Origin: Astropecten irregularis
Lineage: Eukaryota > Echinodermata > Asteroidea > Paxillosida > Astropectinidae
Assembly: GCA_963971285.1 (NCBI GenBank)
Contig: OZ020244.1
Location: forward strand, 33,418,001-33,482,000
Direction of reading: 5' to 3'
Length of the DNA: 64,000 nucleotides
In this document: in pieces, positions 49,565 to 63,043 of the stretch
Layout: every line of letters begins with the position of its first letter
Position numbering within the stretch: the stretch's first letter is position 1
Notes under the pieces: model-generated
What the model saw: only the letters and a program-made list of their open reading frames with translations
What the model was told of the DNA's origin: nothing
The model's database searches: none
Translations under genes and position numbers: made by a program

Positions 49565-50712
49565 TTCGTATGACCTAGGATGCCTTGCAGCCCTACGTAG
49601 GGTACGATGGGTTATCCTTCTTAACTCGAGTTACGATCGATCGTAGGGCTTCGTGAAGTCGACCCTAGTGTGAATCGCAGAAAAAAAAATTCCATAAAAA
49701 AAATATATATGTATCTGGGAGGGGGGGCGGGGCTTGGGGACGTCTGCCGGGCCCTTTGCAGCAGAAAATTGCATGGGTTGCGTGCATTATTGGCCATTCC
49801 AAACTTTGTGTGTTGTACCTGTTCATTTGAAATTGGTTTCAAGTGGTACCTTGTTCGTTTGATCAAAGGTAAATTTTAGGGCCTAGTTTTTGGGGTCCCC
49901 ATGGGGTACATGCAAATTGCAAATGGTTCGGCAAATCGAAAAGAAATTGAAAATGGAATTTTTCATCTTTATTTTGCCGTATTGGTCGATTGCCTCGGAA
50001 ACTTATATGAGTATTTCTAAGTATTTTGTTAATGGGCCTTTTTGCGTGGGAGCTTGTGGGAAATATTTTAGTGGTCTGCACCCACGTACACTGAAAAATA
50101 CCCCTCACGCCCTTTAACAATGGTCCCATGCACAAACATATGCACAAAGTCAGGGAACTTGACCGAATGTTACTGGCTATGACAAACATAATCAATGACC
50201 ATTTCATGTCACAACTCCTCTTTGTCCGCACAGACCCTACGGGCTTTTTATGAGCGTGACCTGAACCAGTCGTTTGGCATAGTCAGTGAAAAGCGGTCAA
50301 GTTTCCAATCTTCGTAGTATGGTTTGTACACGGGCTCATTGCTAAAGCGCGTGAAGATTTTTTTCAGAGTGCACGCGCAAATGTATTGAGTCATTCAACA
50401 ATTCTGTGCATGTTCGAACTGCCATGCGACAAATCTGTCGAAATTGCAACCCCGAAAAATAATCGTAAGTACCACTGAAGTACCACTTGTTCATCTTTGA
50501 CACGACTGAGTAGAAACCGGTGTAATGTGCTTTTATGGAATCTTTTGACTTGATTTCAGGCATTTTGGAGGCGATCCGTTTATTTAGTTTAAATACCGCA
50601 TTGCTTAGCCGGGGACGTTAGTGCGAAGGATGAAGTAAAAACTCGTCTTAAAAAAAGAGCTCTAACGGCCCAGTAAGCATGGTAAGTGGCACTACGTAAC
50701 CTCATTTTATTG
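49565..50712 (+). repeat. Repeat unit U42
   Basis: 1,148 bp, G-run 7. gtttttggggtcc; private tatgacaaacat and ccggtgtaatg. Confidence 0.95.
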
Positions 50713-51860
50713 TTCGTATGACCTAGGATGCCTTGCAGCCCTACGTAGGTTACGATGGGTTATCCTTCTTAACTCGAGTTACGATCGATCGTAGGGCTTC
50801 GTGAAGTCGACCCTAGTGTGAATCGCAGAAAAAAAAATTCCATTAAAAAAATATATATGTATCTGGGAGGGGGGGCGGGGCTTGGGGACGTCTGCCGGGC
50901 CCTTTGCAGCAGAAAATTGCATGGGTTGCGTGCATTATTGGCCATTCCAAACTTTGTGTGTTGTACCTGTTCATTTAAAATTGGTTTCAAGTGGTACCTT
51001 GTTCGTTTGATCAAAGGTAAATTCTAGGGCCTAGTTTTGGGGGTCCCCATGGGGTACATGCAAATTGCAAATGGTTCGGCAAATCGAAAAGAAATTGAAA
51101 ATGGAATTTTTCATCTTTATTTTGCCGTATTGGTCGATTGCCTCGGAAACTTATATGAGTATTTCTAAGTATTTTGTTAATGGGCCTTTTTGCGTGGGAG
51201 CTTGTGGGAAATATTTTAGTGGTCTGCACCCACGTACACTGAAAAATACCCCTCACGCCCTTTAACAATGGTCCCATGCACAAACATATGCACAAAGTCA
51301 GGGAACTTGACCGAATGTTACTGGCTATGCCAAACATAATCAATGACCATTTCATGTCACAACTCCTCTTTGTCCGCACAGACCCTACGGGCTTTTTATG
51401 AGCGTGACCTGAACCAGTCGTTTGGCATAGTCAGTGAAAAGCGGTCAAGTTTCCAATCTTCGTAGTATGGTTTGTACGCGGGCTCATTGCTAAAGCGCGT
51501 GAAGATTTTTTTCAGAGTGCACGCGCAAATGTATTGAGTCATTCAACAATTCTGTGCATGTTCGAACTGCCATGCGACAAATCTGTCGAAATTGCAACCC
51601 CGAAAAATAATCGTAAGTACCACTGAAGTACCACTTGTTCATCTTTGACACGACTGAGTAGAAACCGGTATAATGTGCTTTTATGGAATCTTTTGACTTG
51701 ATTTCAGGTATTTTGGAGGCGATCCGTTTATTTAGTTTAAATACCGCATTGCTTAGCCGGGGACGTTAGTGCGAAGGATGAAGTAAAAACTCGTCTTAAA
51801 AAAAGAGCTCTAACGGCCCAGTAAGCATGGTAAGTGGCACTACGTAACCTCATTTTATTG
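50713..51860 (+). repeat. Repeat unit U43
   Basis: 1,148 bp, G-run 7. gtacgcggg; private acgtaggttacg, catttaaaattgg, aaattctaggg and caggtatttt. The last removes the ATG of the 73-codon minus-strand frame. Confidence 0.95.
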
Positions 51861-53012
51861 TTCGTATGACCTAGGATGCCTTGCAGCCCTACGTAGGGTA
51901 CGATGGGTTATCCTTCTTAACTCGAGTTACGATCGATCGTAGGGCTTCGTGAAGTCGACCCTAGTGTGAATCGCAGAAAAAAAAATTCCATAAAAAAAAT
52001 ATATATGTATCTGGGAGGGGGGGCGGGGCTTGGGGACGTCTGCCGGGCCCTTTGCAGCAGAAAATTGCATGGGTTGCGTGCATTATTGGCCATTCCAAAC
52101 TTTGTGTGTTGTACCTGTTCATTTGAAATTGGTTTCAAGTGGTACCTTGTTCGTTTGATCAAAGGTAAATTTTAGGGCCTAGTTTTGGGGGTCCCCATGG
52201 GGTACATGAAAATTGCAAATGGTTCGGCAAATCGAAAAGAAATTGAAAATGGAATTTTTCATCTTTATTTTGCCGTATTGGTCGATTGCCTCGGAAACTT
52301 ATATGAGTATTTCTAAGTATTTTGTTAATGGGCCTTTTTGCGTGGGAGCTTGTGGGAAATATTTTAGTGGTCTGCACCCACGTACACTGAAAAATACCCC
52401 TCACGCCCTTTAACAATGGTCCCATGCACAAACATAATTATGCACAAAGTCAGGGAACTTGACCGAATGTTACTGGCTATGCCAAACATAATCAATGACC
52501 ATTTCATGTCACAACTCCTCTTTGTCCGCACAGACCCTACGGGCTTTTTATGAGCGTGACCTGAACCAGTCGTTTGGCATAGTCAGTGAAAAGCGGTCAA
52601 GTTTCCAATCTTCCTAGTATGGTTTGTTCACGGGCTCATTGCTAAAGCGCGTGACGATTTTTTTCAGAGTGCACGCGCAAATGTATTGAGTCATTCAACA
52701 ATTCTGTGCATGTTCGAACTGCCATGCGACAAATCTGTCGAAATTGCAACCCCGAAAAATAATCGTAAGTACCACTGAAGTACCACTTGTTCATCTTTGA
52801 CACGACTGAGTAGAAACTGGTATAATGTGCTTTTATGGAATCTTTTGACTTGATTTCAGGCATTTTGGAGGCGATCCGTTTATTTAGTTTAAATACTGCA
52901 TTGCTTAGCCGGGGACGTTAGTGCGAAGGATGAAGTAAAAACTCGTCTTAAAAAAAGAGCTCTAACGGCCCAGTAAGCATGGTAAGTGGCACTACGTAAC
53001 CTCATTTTATTG
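51861..53012 (+). repeat. Repeat unit U44
   Basis: 1,152 bp, G-run 7. A 4-bp gain (cataattatgc) breaks the 122-codon minus-strand frame; octamer changed to atgaaaat; private ttcctagtatgg, ttgttcacggg, gtgacgatt and aaactggtat; atactgcatt is shared with U50 and U52. Confidence 0.95.
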
Positions 53013-54163
53013 TTCGTATGACCTAGGATGCCTTGCAGCCCTACGTAGGGTACGATGGGTTATCCTTCTTAACTCGAGTTACGATCGATCGTAGGGCTTC
53101 GTGAAGTCGACCCTAGTGTGAATCGCAGAAAAAAAAATTCCATTAAAAAAATATATATGTATCTGGGAGGGGGGGGGGCGGGGCTTGGGGACGTCTGCCG
53201 GGCCCTTTGCAGCAGAAAATTGCATGGGTTGCGTGCATTATTGGCCATTCCAAACTTTGTGTGTTGTACCTGTTCATTTGAAATTGGTTTCAATTGGTAC
53301 CTTGTTCGTTTGATCAAAGGTAAATTTTAGGGCCTAGTTTTGGGGGTCCCCATGGGGTACATGCAAATTGCAAATGGTTCGGCAAATCGAAAAGAAATTG
53401 AAAATTGAATTTTTCATCTTTATTTTGCCGTATTGGTCGATTGCCTCGGAAACTTATATGAGTATTTCTAAGTATTTTGTTAATGGGCCTTTTTGCGTGG
53501 GAGCTTGTGGGAAATATTTTAGTGGTCTGCACCCACGTACACTGAAAAATACCCCTCACGCCCTTTAACAATGGTCCCATGCACAAACATATGCACAAAG
53601 TCAGGGAACTTGACCGAATGTTACTGGCTATGCCAAACATAATCAATGACCATTTCATGTCACAACTCCTCTTTGTCCGCACAGACCCTACGGGCTTTTT
53701 ATGAGCGTGACCTGAACCAGTCGTTTGGCATAGTCAGTGAAAAGCGGTCAAGTTTCCAATCTTCGTAGTATGGTTTGTACACGGGCTCATTGCTAAAGCG
53801 CGTGAAGATTTTTTTCAGAGTGCACGCGCAAATGTATTGAGTCATTCAACAATTCTGTGCATGTTCGAACTGCCATGCGACAAATCTGTCGAAATTGCAA
53901 CCCCGAAAAATAATCGTAAGTACCACTGAAGTACCACTTGTTCATCTTTGACACGACTGAGTAGAAACCGGTATAATGTGCTTTTATGGAATTTTTTGAC
54001 TTGATTTCAGGCATTTTGGAGGCGATCCGTTTATTTAGTTTAAATACCGCATTGCTTAGCCGGGGACGTTAGTGCGAAGGATGAAGTAAAAACTCGTCTT
54101 AAAAAAAGAGCTCTAACGGCCCAGTAAGCATGGTAAGTGGCACTACGTAACCTCATTTTATTG
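53013..54163 (+). repeat. Repeat unit U45
   Basis: 1,151 bp, G-run 10. caattggtacc (also in U49) and aaaattgaattt (also in U47); private ggaattttttgac. Confidence 0.95.
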
Positions 54164-55313
54164 TTCGTATAACCTAGGATGCCTTGCAGCCCTACGTAGG
54201 GTACGATGGGTTATCCTTCTTAACTCGAGTTACGATCGATCGTAGGGCTTCGTGAAGTCGACCCTAGTGTGAATCGCAGAAAAAAAAATTCCATTAAAAA
54301 ATATATATGTATCTGGGAGGGGGGGGGGCGGGGCTTGGGGACGTCTGCCGGGCCCTTTGCAGCAGAAAATTGCATGGGTTGCGTGCATTATTGGCCATTC
54401 CAAACTTTGTGTGTTGTACCTGTTCATTTGAAATTGGTTTCAAGTGGTACCTTTTTCGTTTGATTAAAGGTAAATTTTAGGGCCTAGTTTTGGGGGTCCC
54501 CATGGGGTACATGCAAATTGCAAATGGTTCGGCAAATCGAAAAGAAATTGAAAATGGAATTTTTCATCTTTATTTTGCCGTATTGGTCGATTGCCTCGGA
54601 AACTTATATGAGTATTTCTAAGTATTTTGTTAATGGGCCTTTTTGCGTGGGAGCTTGTGGGAAATATTTTAGTGGTCTGCACCCACGTACACTGAAAAAT
54701 ACCCCTCACGCCCTTTAACAATGGTCCCATGCACAAACATATGCACAAAGTCAGGGAACTTGACCGAATGTTACTGGCTATGCCAAACATAATCAATGAC
54801 CATTTCATGTCACAACTCCTCTTTGTCCGCACGAACCCTACGGGCTTTTTATGAGCGTGACCTGAACCAGTCGTTTGGCATAGTCAGTGAAAAGCGGTCA
54901 AGTTTCCAATCTTCGTAGTATGGTTTGTACACGGGCTCATTGCTAAAGCGCGTGAAGATTTTTTTCAGAGTGCACGCGCAAATGTATTGAGTCATTCAAC
55001 AATTCTGTGCATGTTCGAACTGCCATGCGACAAATCTGTCGAAATTGCAACCCCGAAAAATAATCGTAACTACCACTGAAGTACCACTTGTTCATCTTTG
55101 ACACGACTGAGTAGAAACCGGTATAATGTGCTTTTATGGAATCTTTTGACTTGATTTCAGGCATTTTGGAGGCGATCCGTTTATTTAGTTTAAATACCGC
55201 ATTGCTTAGCCGGGGACGTTAGTGCGAAGGATGAAGTAAAAACTCGTCTTAAAAAAAGAGCTCTAACGGCCCAGTAAGCATGGTAAGTGGCACTACGTAA
55301 CCTCATGTTATTG
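54164..55313 (+). repeat. Repeat unit U46
   Basis: 1,150 bp, G-run 10. Private: cgtataaccta, ctttttcgtttgattaaagg, cacgaaccc and cctcatgttattg; cgtaactacc destroys the first candidate splice donor. Confidence 0.95.
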
Positions 55314-56463
55314 TTCGTATGACCTAGGATGCCTTGCAGCCCTACGTAGGGTACGATGGGTTATCCTTCTTAACTCGAGTTACGATCGATCGTAGGGCTT
55401 CGTGAAGTCGACCCTAGTGTGAATCGCAGAAAAAAAAATTCCATAAAAAAATATATATGTATCTGGGAGGGGGGGGGGGCGGGGCTTGGGGACGTCTGCC
55501 GGGCCCTTTGCAGCAGAAAATTGCATGGGTTGCGTGCATTATTGGCCATTCCAAACTTTGTGTGTTGTACCTGTTCATTTGAAATTGGTTTCAAGTGGTA
55601 CCTTGTTCGTTTGATCAAAGGTAAATTTTAGGGCCTAGTTTTGGGGGTCCCCATGGGGTACATGCAAATTGCAAATGGTTCGGCAAATCGAAAAGAAATT
55701 GAAAATTGAATTTTTCATCTTTATTTTGCCGAATTGGTCGATTGCCTCGGAAACTTATATGAGTATTTCTAAGTATTTTGTTAATGGGCCTTTTTGCGTG
55801 GGAGCTTGTGGGAAATATTTTAGTGGTCTGCACCCACGTACACTGAAAAATACCCCTCACGCCCTTTAACAATGGTCCCATGCACAAACATATGCACAAA
55901 GTCAGGGAACTTGACCGAATGTTACTGGCTATGCCAAACATAATCAATGACCATTTCATGTCACAACTCCTCTTTGTCCGCACAGACCCTACGGGCTTTT
56001 TATGAGCGTGACCTGAACCAGTCGTTTGGCATAGTCAGTGAAAAGCGGTCAAGTTTCCAATCTTCGTAGTATGGTTTGTACACGGGCTCATTGCTAAAGC
56101 GCGTGAAGATTTTTTTCAGAGTGCACGCGCAAATGTATTGAGTCATTCAACAATTCTGTGCATGTTCGAACTGCCATGCGACAAATCTGTCGAAATTGCA
56201 ACCCCGAAAAATAATCGTAAGTACCACTGAAGTACCACTTGTTCATCTTTGACACGACTGAGTAGAAACCGGTATAATGTGCTTTTATGGAATCTTTTGA
56301 CTTGATTTCAGGCATTTTGGAGGCGATCCGTTTATTTAGTTTAAATACCGCATTGCTTAGCCGGGGACGTTAGTGCGAAGGATGAAGTAAAAACTCGTCT
56401 TAAAAAAAGAGCTCTAACGGCCCAGTAAGCATGGTATTGGCACTACGTAACCTCATTTTATTG
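55314..56463 (+). repeat. Repeat unit U47
   Basis: 1,150 bp, G-run 11. aaaattgaattt; private gccgaattgg; ggtattggcac destroys the second candidate splice donor. Confidence 0.95.
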
Positions 56464-57613
56464 TTCGTATGACCTAGGATGCCTTGCAGCCCTACGTAGG
56501 GTACGATGGGTTATCCTTCTTAACTCGAGTTACGATCGATCGTAGGGCTTCGTGAAGTCGACCCTAGTGTGAATCGCAGAAAAAAAATTCCATTAAAAAA
56601 ATATATATGTATCTGGGAGGGGGGGGGGCGGGGCTTGGGGACGTCTGCCGGGCCCTTTGCAGCAGAAAATTGCATGGGTTGCGTGCATTATTGGCCATTC
56701 CAAACTTTGTGTGTTGTACCTGTTCATTTGAAATTGGTTTCAAGTGGTACCTTGTTCGTTTGATCAAAGGTAAATTTTAGGGCCTAGTTTTGGGGGTCCC
56801 CATGGGGTACATGCAAATTGCAAATGGTTCGGCAAATCGAAAAGAAATTGAAAATGGAATTTTTCATCTTTATTTTGCCGTATTGGTCGATTGCCTCGGA
56901 AACTTATATGAGTATTTCTAAGTATTTTGTTAATGGGCCTTTTTGCGTGGGAGCTTGTGGGAAATATTTTAGTGGTCTGCACCCACGTACACTGAAAAAT
57001 ACCCCTCACGCCCTTTAACAATGGTCCCATGCACAAACATATGCACAAAGTCAGGGAACTTGACCGAATGTTACTGGCTATGCCAAACATAATCAATGAC
57101 CATTTCATGTCACAACTCCTCTTTGTCCGCACAGACCCTACGGGCTTTTTATGAGCGTGACCTGAACCAGTCGTTTGGCATAGTCAGTGAAAAGCGGTCA
57201 AGTTTCCAATCTTCGTAGTATGGTTTGTACACGGGCTCATTGCTAAAGCGCGTGAAGATTTTGTTCAGAGTGCACGCGCAAATGTATTGAGTCATTCAAC
57301 AATTCTGTGCATGTTCGAACTGCCATGCGACAAATCTGTCGAAATTGCAACCCCGAAAAATAATCGTAAGTACCACTGAAGTACCACTTGTTCATCTTTG
57401 ACACGACTGAGTAGAAACCGGTATAATGTGCTTTTATGGAATCTTTTGACTTGATTTCAGGCATTTTGGAGGCGATCCGTTTATTTAGTTTAAATACCGC
57501 ATTGCTTAGCCGGGGACGTTAGTGCGAAGGATGAAGTAAAAACTCGTCTTAAAAAAAGAGCTCTAACGGCCCAGTAAGCATGGTAAGTGGCACTACGTAA
57601 CCTCATTTTATTG
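56464..57613 (+). repeat. Repeat unit U48
   Basis: 1,150 bp, G-run 10. One A fewer before attcc (as in U17 and U18); gattttgttcag as in U29, U50 and U52. Confidence 0.95.
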
Positions 57614-58760
57614 TTCGTATGACCTAGGATGCCTTGCAGCCCTACGTATGGTACGATGGGTTATCCTTCTTAACTCGAGTTACGATCGATCGTAGGGCCT
57701 CGTGAAGTCGACCCTAGTGTGAATCGCAGAAAAAAAAATTCCATAAAAAAAATATATATGTATCCGGTAGGGGGGGCGGGGCTTGGGGACGTCTGCCGGG
57801 CCCTTTGCAGCAGAAAATTGCATGTGTTGCGTGCATTTTTGGCCATTCCAAACTTTGTGTGTTGTACCTGTTCATTTGAAATTGGTTTCAATTGGTACCT
57901 TGTTCGTTTGATCAAAGGTAAATTTTAGGGCCTAGTTTTGGGGGTCCCCATGGGGTACATGCAAATTGCAAATGGTTCGGCAAATCGAAAGAAATTGAAA
58001 ATGGTATTTTTCATCTTTATTTTGCCGTATTGGTCGATTGCCTCGGAAACTTATATGAGTATTTCTAAGTATTTTGTTAATGGGCCTTTTTGCGTGGGAG
58101 CTTGTGGGAAATATTTTAGTGGTCTGCACCCACGTACACTGAAAAATACCCCTCACGCCCTTTAACAATGGTCCCATGCACAAACATATGCACAAAGTCA
58201 GGGAACTTGACCGAATGTTACTGGCTATGCCAAACATAATCAATGACCATTTCATGTCACAACTCCTCTTTGTCCGCACAGACCTTAAGGGCTTTTTATG
58301 AGCGTGACCTGAACCAGTCGTTTGGCATAGTCAGTGAAAAGCGGTCAAGTTTCCAATCTTCGTAGTATGGTTTGTACACGGGCTCATTGCTAAAGCGCGT
58401 GAAGATTTTTTTCAGAGTGCACGCGCAAATGTATTGAGTCATTCAACAATTCTGTGCATGTTCGAACTGCCATGCGACAAATCTGTCGAAATTGCAACCC
58501 CGAAAAATAATCGTAAGTACCACTGAAGTACCACTTGTTCATCTTTGACACGACTGAGTAGAAACCGGTATAATGTGCTTTTATGGAATCTTTTGACTTG
58601 ATTTCAGGCATTTTGGAGGCGATCCGTTTATTTAGTTTAAATACCGCATTGCTTAGCCGGGGACGTTAGTGCGAAGGATGAAGTAAAAACTCGTCTTAAA
58701 AAAAGAGCTCTAACGGCCCAGTAAGCATGGTAAGTGGCACTACGTAACCTCATTTTATTG
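57614..58760 (+). repeat. Repeat unit U49
   Basis: 1,147 bp, G-run 7. Many changes: acgtatggtacg, gggcctcg, atccggtagg, gcatgtgttgcg, gcatttttggcc, caattggtacc, atggtattttt and gaccttaaggg; one A missing in cgaaagaaattg (as in U28). Confidence 0.95.
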
Positions 58761-59909
58761 TTCGTATGACCTAGGATGCCTTGCAGCCCTACGTAGGGTA
58801 CGATGGGTTATCCTTCTTAACTCGAGTTACGATCGATCGTAGGGCTTCGTGAAGTCGACCCTAGTGTGAATCGCAGAAAAAAAAATTCCATGAAAAAAAT
58901 ATATATGTATCTGGGAGGGGGGGGCGGGGCTTGGGGACGTCTGCCGGGCCCTTTGCAGCAGAAAATTGCATGGGTTGCGTGCATTATTGGCCATTCCAAA
59001 CTTTGTGTGTTGTACCTGTTCATTTGAAATTGGTTTCAAGTGGTACCTTGTTCGTTTGATCAAAGGTAAATTTTAGGGCCTAGTTTTGGGGGTCCCCATG
59101 GGGTACATGCAAATTGCAAATGGTTCGGCAAATCGAAAAGAAATTGAAAATGGAATTTTTCATCTTTATTTTGCCGTATTGGTCGATTGCCTCGGAAACT
59201 TATATGAGTATTTCTAAGTATTTTGTTAATGGGCCTTTTTGCGTGGGAGCTTGTGGGAAATATTTTAGTGGTCTGCACCCACGTACACTGAAAAATACCC
59301 CTCACGCCCTTTAACAATGGTCCCATGCACAAACATATGCACAAAGTCAGGGAACTTGACCGAATGTTACTGGCTATGCCAAACATAATCAATGACCATT
59401 TCATGTCACAACTCCTCTTTGTCCGCACAGACCCTACGGGCTTTTTATGAGCGTGACCTGAACCAGTCGTTTGACATAGTCAGTGAAAAGCGGTCAAGTT
59501 TCCAATCTTCGTAGTATGGTTTGTACACGGGCTCATTGCTAAAGCGCGTGAAGATTTTGTTCAGAGTGCACGCGCAAATGTATTGAGTCATTCAACAATT
59601 CTGTGCATGTTCGAACTGCCATGCGACAAATCTGTCGAAATTGCAACCCCGAAAAATAATCGTAAGTACCACTGAAGTACCACTTGTTCATCTTTGACAC
59701 GACTGAGTAGAAACCGGTATAATGTGCTTTTATGGAATCTTTTGACTTGATTTCAGGCATTTTGGAGGCGATCCGTTTATTTAGTTTAAATACTGCATTG
59801 CTTAGCCGGGGACGTTAGTGCGAAGGATGAAGTAAAAACTCGTCTTAAAAAAAGAGCTCTAACGGCCCAGTAAGCATGGTAAGTGGCACTACGTAACCTC
59901 ATTTTATTG
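58761..59909 (+). repeat. Repeat unit U50
   Basis: 1,149 bp, G-run 8. ccatgaaaa (shared with U51), gattttgttcag and atactgcatt; private gtttgacatag. Confidence 0.95.
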
Positions 59910-61057
59910 TTCGTATGACCTAGGATGCCTTGCAGCCCTCCGTAGGGTACGATGGGTTATCCTTCTTAACTCGAGTTACGATCGATCGTAGGGCTTCGTG
60001 AAGTCGACCCTAGTGTGAATCGCAGAAAAAAAAATTCCATGAAAAAAATATATATGTATCTGGGAGGGGGGGCGGGGCTTGGGGACGTCTGCCGGGCCCT
60101 TTGCAGCAGAAAATTGCATGGGTTGCGTGCATTATTGGCCATTCCAAACTTTGTGTGTTGTACCTGTTCATTTGAAATTGGTTTCAAGTGGTACCTTGTT
60201 CGTTTGATCAAAGGTAAATTTTAGGGCCTAGTTTTGGGGGTCCCCATGGGGTACATGCAAATTGCAAATGGTTCGGCAAATCGAAAAGAAATTGAAAATG
60301 GAATTTTTCATCTTTATTTTGCCGTATTGGTCGATTGCCTCGGAAACTTATATGAGTATTTCTAAGTATTTTGTTAATGGGCCTTTTTGCGTGGGAGCTT
60401 GTGGGAAATATTTTAGTGGTCTGCACCCACGTACACTGAAAAATACCCCTCACGCCCTTTAACAATGGTCCCATGCACAAACATATGCACAAAGTCAGGG
60501 AACTTGACCGAATGTTACTGGCTATGCCAAACATAATCAATGACCATTTCATGTCACAACTCCTCTTTGTCCACACAGACCCTACGGGCTTTTTATGAGC
60601 GTGACCTGAACCAGTCGTTTGGCATAGTCAGTGAAAAGCGGTCAAGTTTCCAATCTTCGTAGTATGGTTTGTACACGGGCTCATTGCAAAAGCGCGTGAA
60701 GATTTTTTTCAGAGTGCACGCGCAAATGTATTGAGTCATTCAACAATTCTGTGCATGTTCGAACTGCCATGCGACAAATCTGTCGAAATTGCAACCCCGA
60801 AAAATAATCGTAAGTACCACTGAAGTACCACTTGTTCATCTTTGACACGACTGAGTAGAAACCGGTATAATGTGCTTTTATGGAATCTTTTGACTTGATT
60901 TCAGGCATTTTGGAGGCGATCCGTTTATTTAGTTTAAATACCGCATTGCTTAGCCGGGGACGTTAGTGCGAAGGATGAAATAAAAACTAGTCTTAAAAAA
61001 AGAGCTCTAACGGCCCAGTAAGCATGGTAAGTGGCACTACGTAACCTCATTTTATTG
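59910..61057 (+). repeat. Repeat unit U51
   Basis: 1,148 bp, G-run 7. ccatgaaaa; private agccctccgtaggg (breaks one palindrome), tccacacag, attgcaaaagcg and gatgaaataaaaactag. Confidence 0.95.
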
Positions 61058-62205
61058 TTCGTATGACCTAGGATGCCTTGCAGCCCTACGTAGGGTACGA
61101 TGGGTTATCCTTCTTAACTCGAGTTACGATCGATCGTAGGGCTTCGTGAAGTCGACCCTAGTGTGAATCGAAGAAAAAAAAATTCCATAAACAAAATATA
61201 TATGTATCTGGGAGGGGGGGCGGGGCTTGGGGACGTCTGCCGGGCCCTTTGCAGCAGAAAATTGCATGGGTTGCGTGCATTATTGGCCATTCCAAACTTT
61301 GTCTGTTGTACCTGTTCATTTGAAATTGGTTTCAAGTGGTACCTTGTTCGTTTGATCAAAGGTAAATTTTAGGGCCTAGTTTTGGGGGTCCCCATGGGGT
61401 ACATGCAAATTGCAAATGGTTCGGCAAATCGAAAAGAAATTGAAAATGGAATTTTTCATCTTTATTTTGCCGTATTGGTCGATTGCCTCGGAAACTTATA
61501 TGAGTATTTCTAAGTATTTTGTTAATGGGCCTTTTTGCGTGGGAGCTTGTGGGAAATATTTTAGTGGTCTGCACCCACGTACACTGAAAAATACCCCTCA
61601 CGCCCTTTAACAATGGTCCCATGCACAAACATATGCACAAAGTCAGAGAAATTGACCGAATGTTACTGGCTATGCCAAACATAATCAATGACCATATCAT
61701 GTCACAACTCCTCTTTGTCCGCACAGACCCTACGGGCTTTTTATGAGCGTGACCTGAACCAGTCGTTTGGCATAGTCAGTGAAAAGTGGTCAAGTTTCCA
61801 ATCTTCGTAGTATGGTTTGTACACGGGCTCATTGCTAAAGCGCGTGAAGATTTTGTTCAGAGTGCACGCGCAAATGTATTGAGTCATTCAACAATTCTGT
61901 GCATGTTCGAACTGCCATGCGACAAATCTGTCGAAATTGCAACCCCGAAAAATAATCGTAAGTACCACTGAAGTACCACTTGTTCATCTTTGACACGACT
62001 GAGTAGAAACCGGTATAATGTGCTTTTATGGAATCTTTTGACTTGATTTCAGGCATTTTGGAGGCGATCCGTTTATTTAGTTTAAATACTGCATTGCTTA
62101 GCCGGGGACGTTAGTGCGAAGGATGAAGTAAAAACTCGTCTTAAAAAAAGAGCTCTAACGGCCCAGTAAGCATGGTAAGTGGCACTACGTAACCTCATTT
62201 TATTG
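61058..62205 (+). repeat. Repeat unit U52
   Basis: 1,148 bp, G-run 7. Private: aatcgaagaaa, ccataaacaaaat, ttgtctgttg, cagagaaattg, gaccatatcatg and gaaaagtggtc; also gattttgttcag and atactgcatt. Confidence 0.95.
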
Positions 62206-63043
62206 TTCGTATGACCTAGGATGCCTTGCAGCCCTACGTAGGGTACGATGGGTTATCCTTCTTAACTCGAGTTACGATCGATCGTAGGGCTTCGTGAAGT
62301 CGACCCTAGTGTGAATCGCAGAAAAAAAAATTCCATAAAAAAAATATATATGTATCTGGGAGGGGGGGGGGCGGGGCTTGGGGACGTCTGCCGGGCCCTT
62401 TGCAGCAGAAAATTGCATGGGTTGAGTGCATTATTGGCCATTCCAAACTTTGCGTGTTGTACCTGTTCATTTGAAATTCGTTTCAAGTGGTACCTTGTTC
62501 GTTTGATCACAGGTAAATTTTAGGGCCTAGTTTTGGGGGTCCCCATGGGGTACATGCAAATTGCAAATGGTTCGGCAAATCGAAAAGAAATTGAAAATGG
62601 AATGTTTCATCTTTATTTTGCCGTATTGGTCGATTGCCTCGGAAACTTATATGAGTATTTCTAAGTATTTTGTTAATGGGCCTTTTTGCGTGGGAGCTTG
62701 TGGGAAATATTTTAGTGGTCTGCACCCACGTACACTGAAAAATACCCCTCACGCCCTTTAACAATGGTCCCATGCACAAACATATGCACAAAGTCAGGGA
62801 ACTTGACCGAATGTTACTGGCTATGCCAAACATAATCAATGACCATTTCATGGCACAACTCCTCTTTGTCCGCACAGACCCTACGGGCTTTTTATGAGCG
62901 TGACCTGAACCAGTCGTTTGGCATAGTCAGTGAAAAGCGGTCAAGTTTCCAATCTTCGTAGTATGGTTTGTACACGGGCTCATTGCTAAAGCGCGTGAAG
63001 ATTTTTTTCAGAGTGCACGCGCAAATGTATTGAGTCATTCAAC
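62206..63043 (+). repeat. Repeat unit U53, truncated at phase 838
   Basis: G-run 10. Ends inside cattcaac, then unrelated sequence. Private: gggttgagtgc, ttgcgtgttg, aaattcgtttc, gatcacagg, ggaatgtttc and catggcacaac. This is the right end of the array. Confidence 0.95.

Larger units (their letters stand above)
38152..63043 (+). repeat. Right block of the macrosatellite array (U32-U53)
   Basis: Twenty-one units plus a last unit cut at phase 838, in the same orientation as the left block. Lengths are 1,147-1,156 bp except U34 (1,066 bp). The first unit lacks phase 1-10. The block carries variants found in the left block (for example aacactggtcc in U32 and in U31), which supports both blocks being parts of one former array. 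Confidence 0.97.

Noticed and set aside
1-63043. CRISPR array
   Set aside because: The regular spacing is of 1.15-kb near-identical units without short direct repeats and unique spacers.
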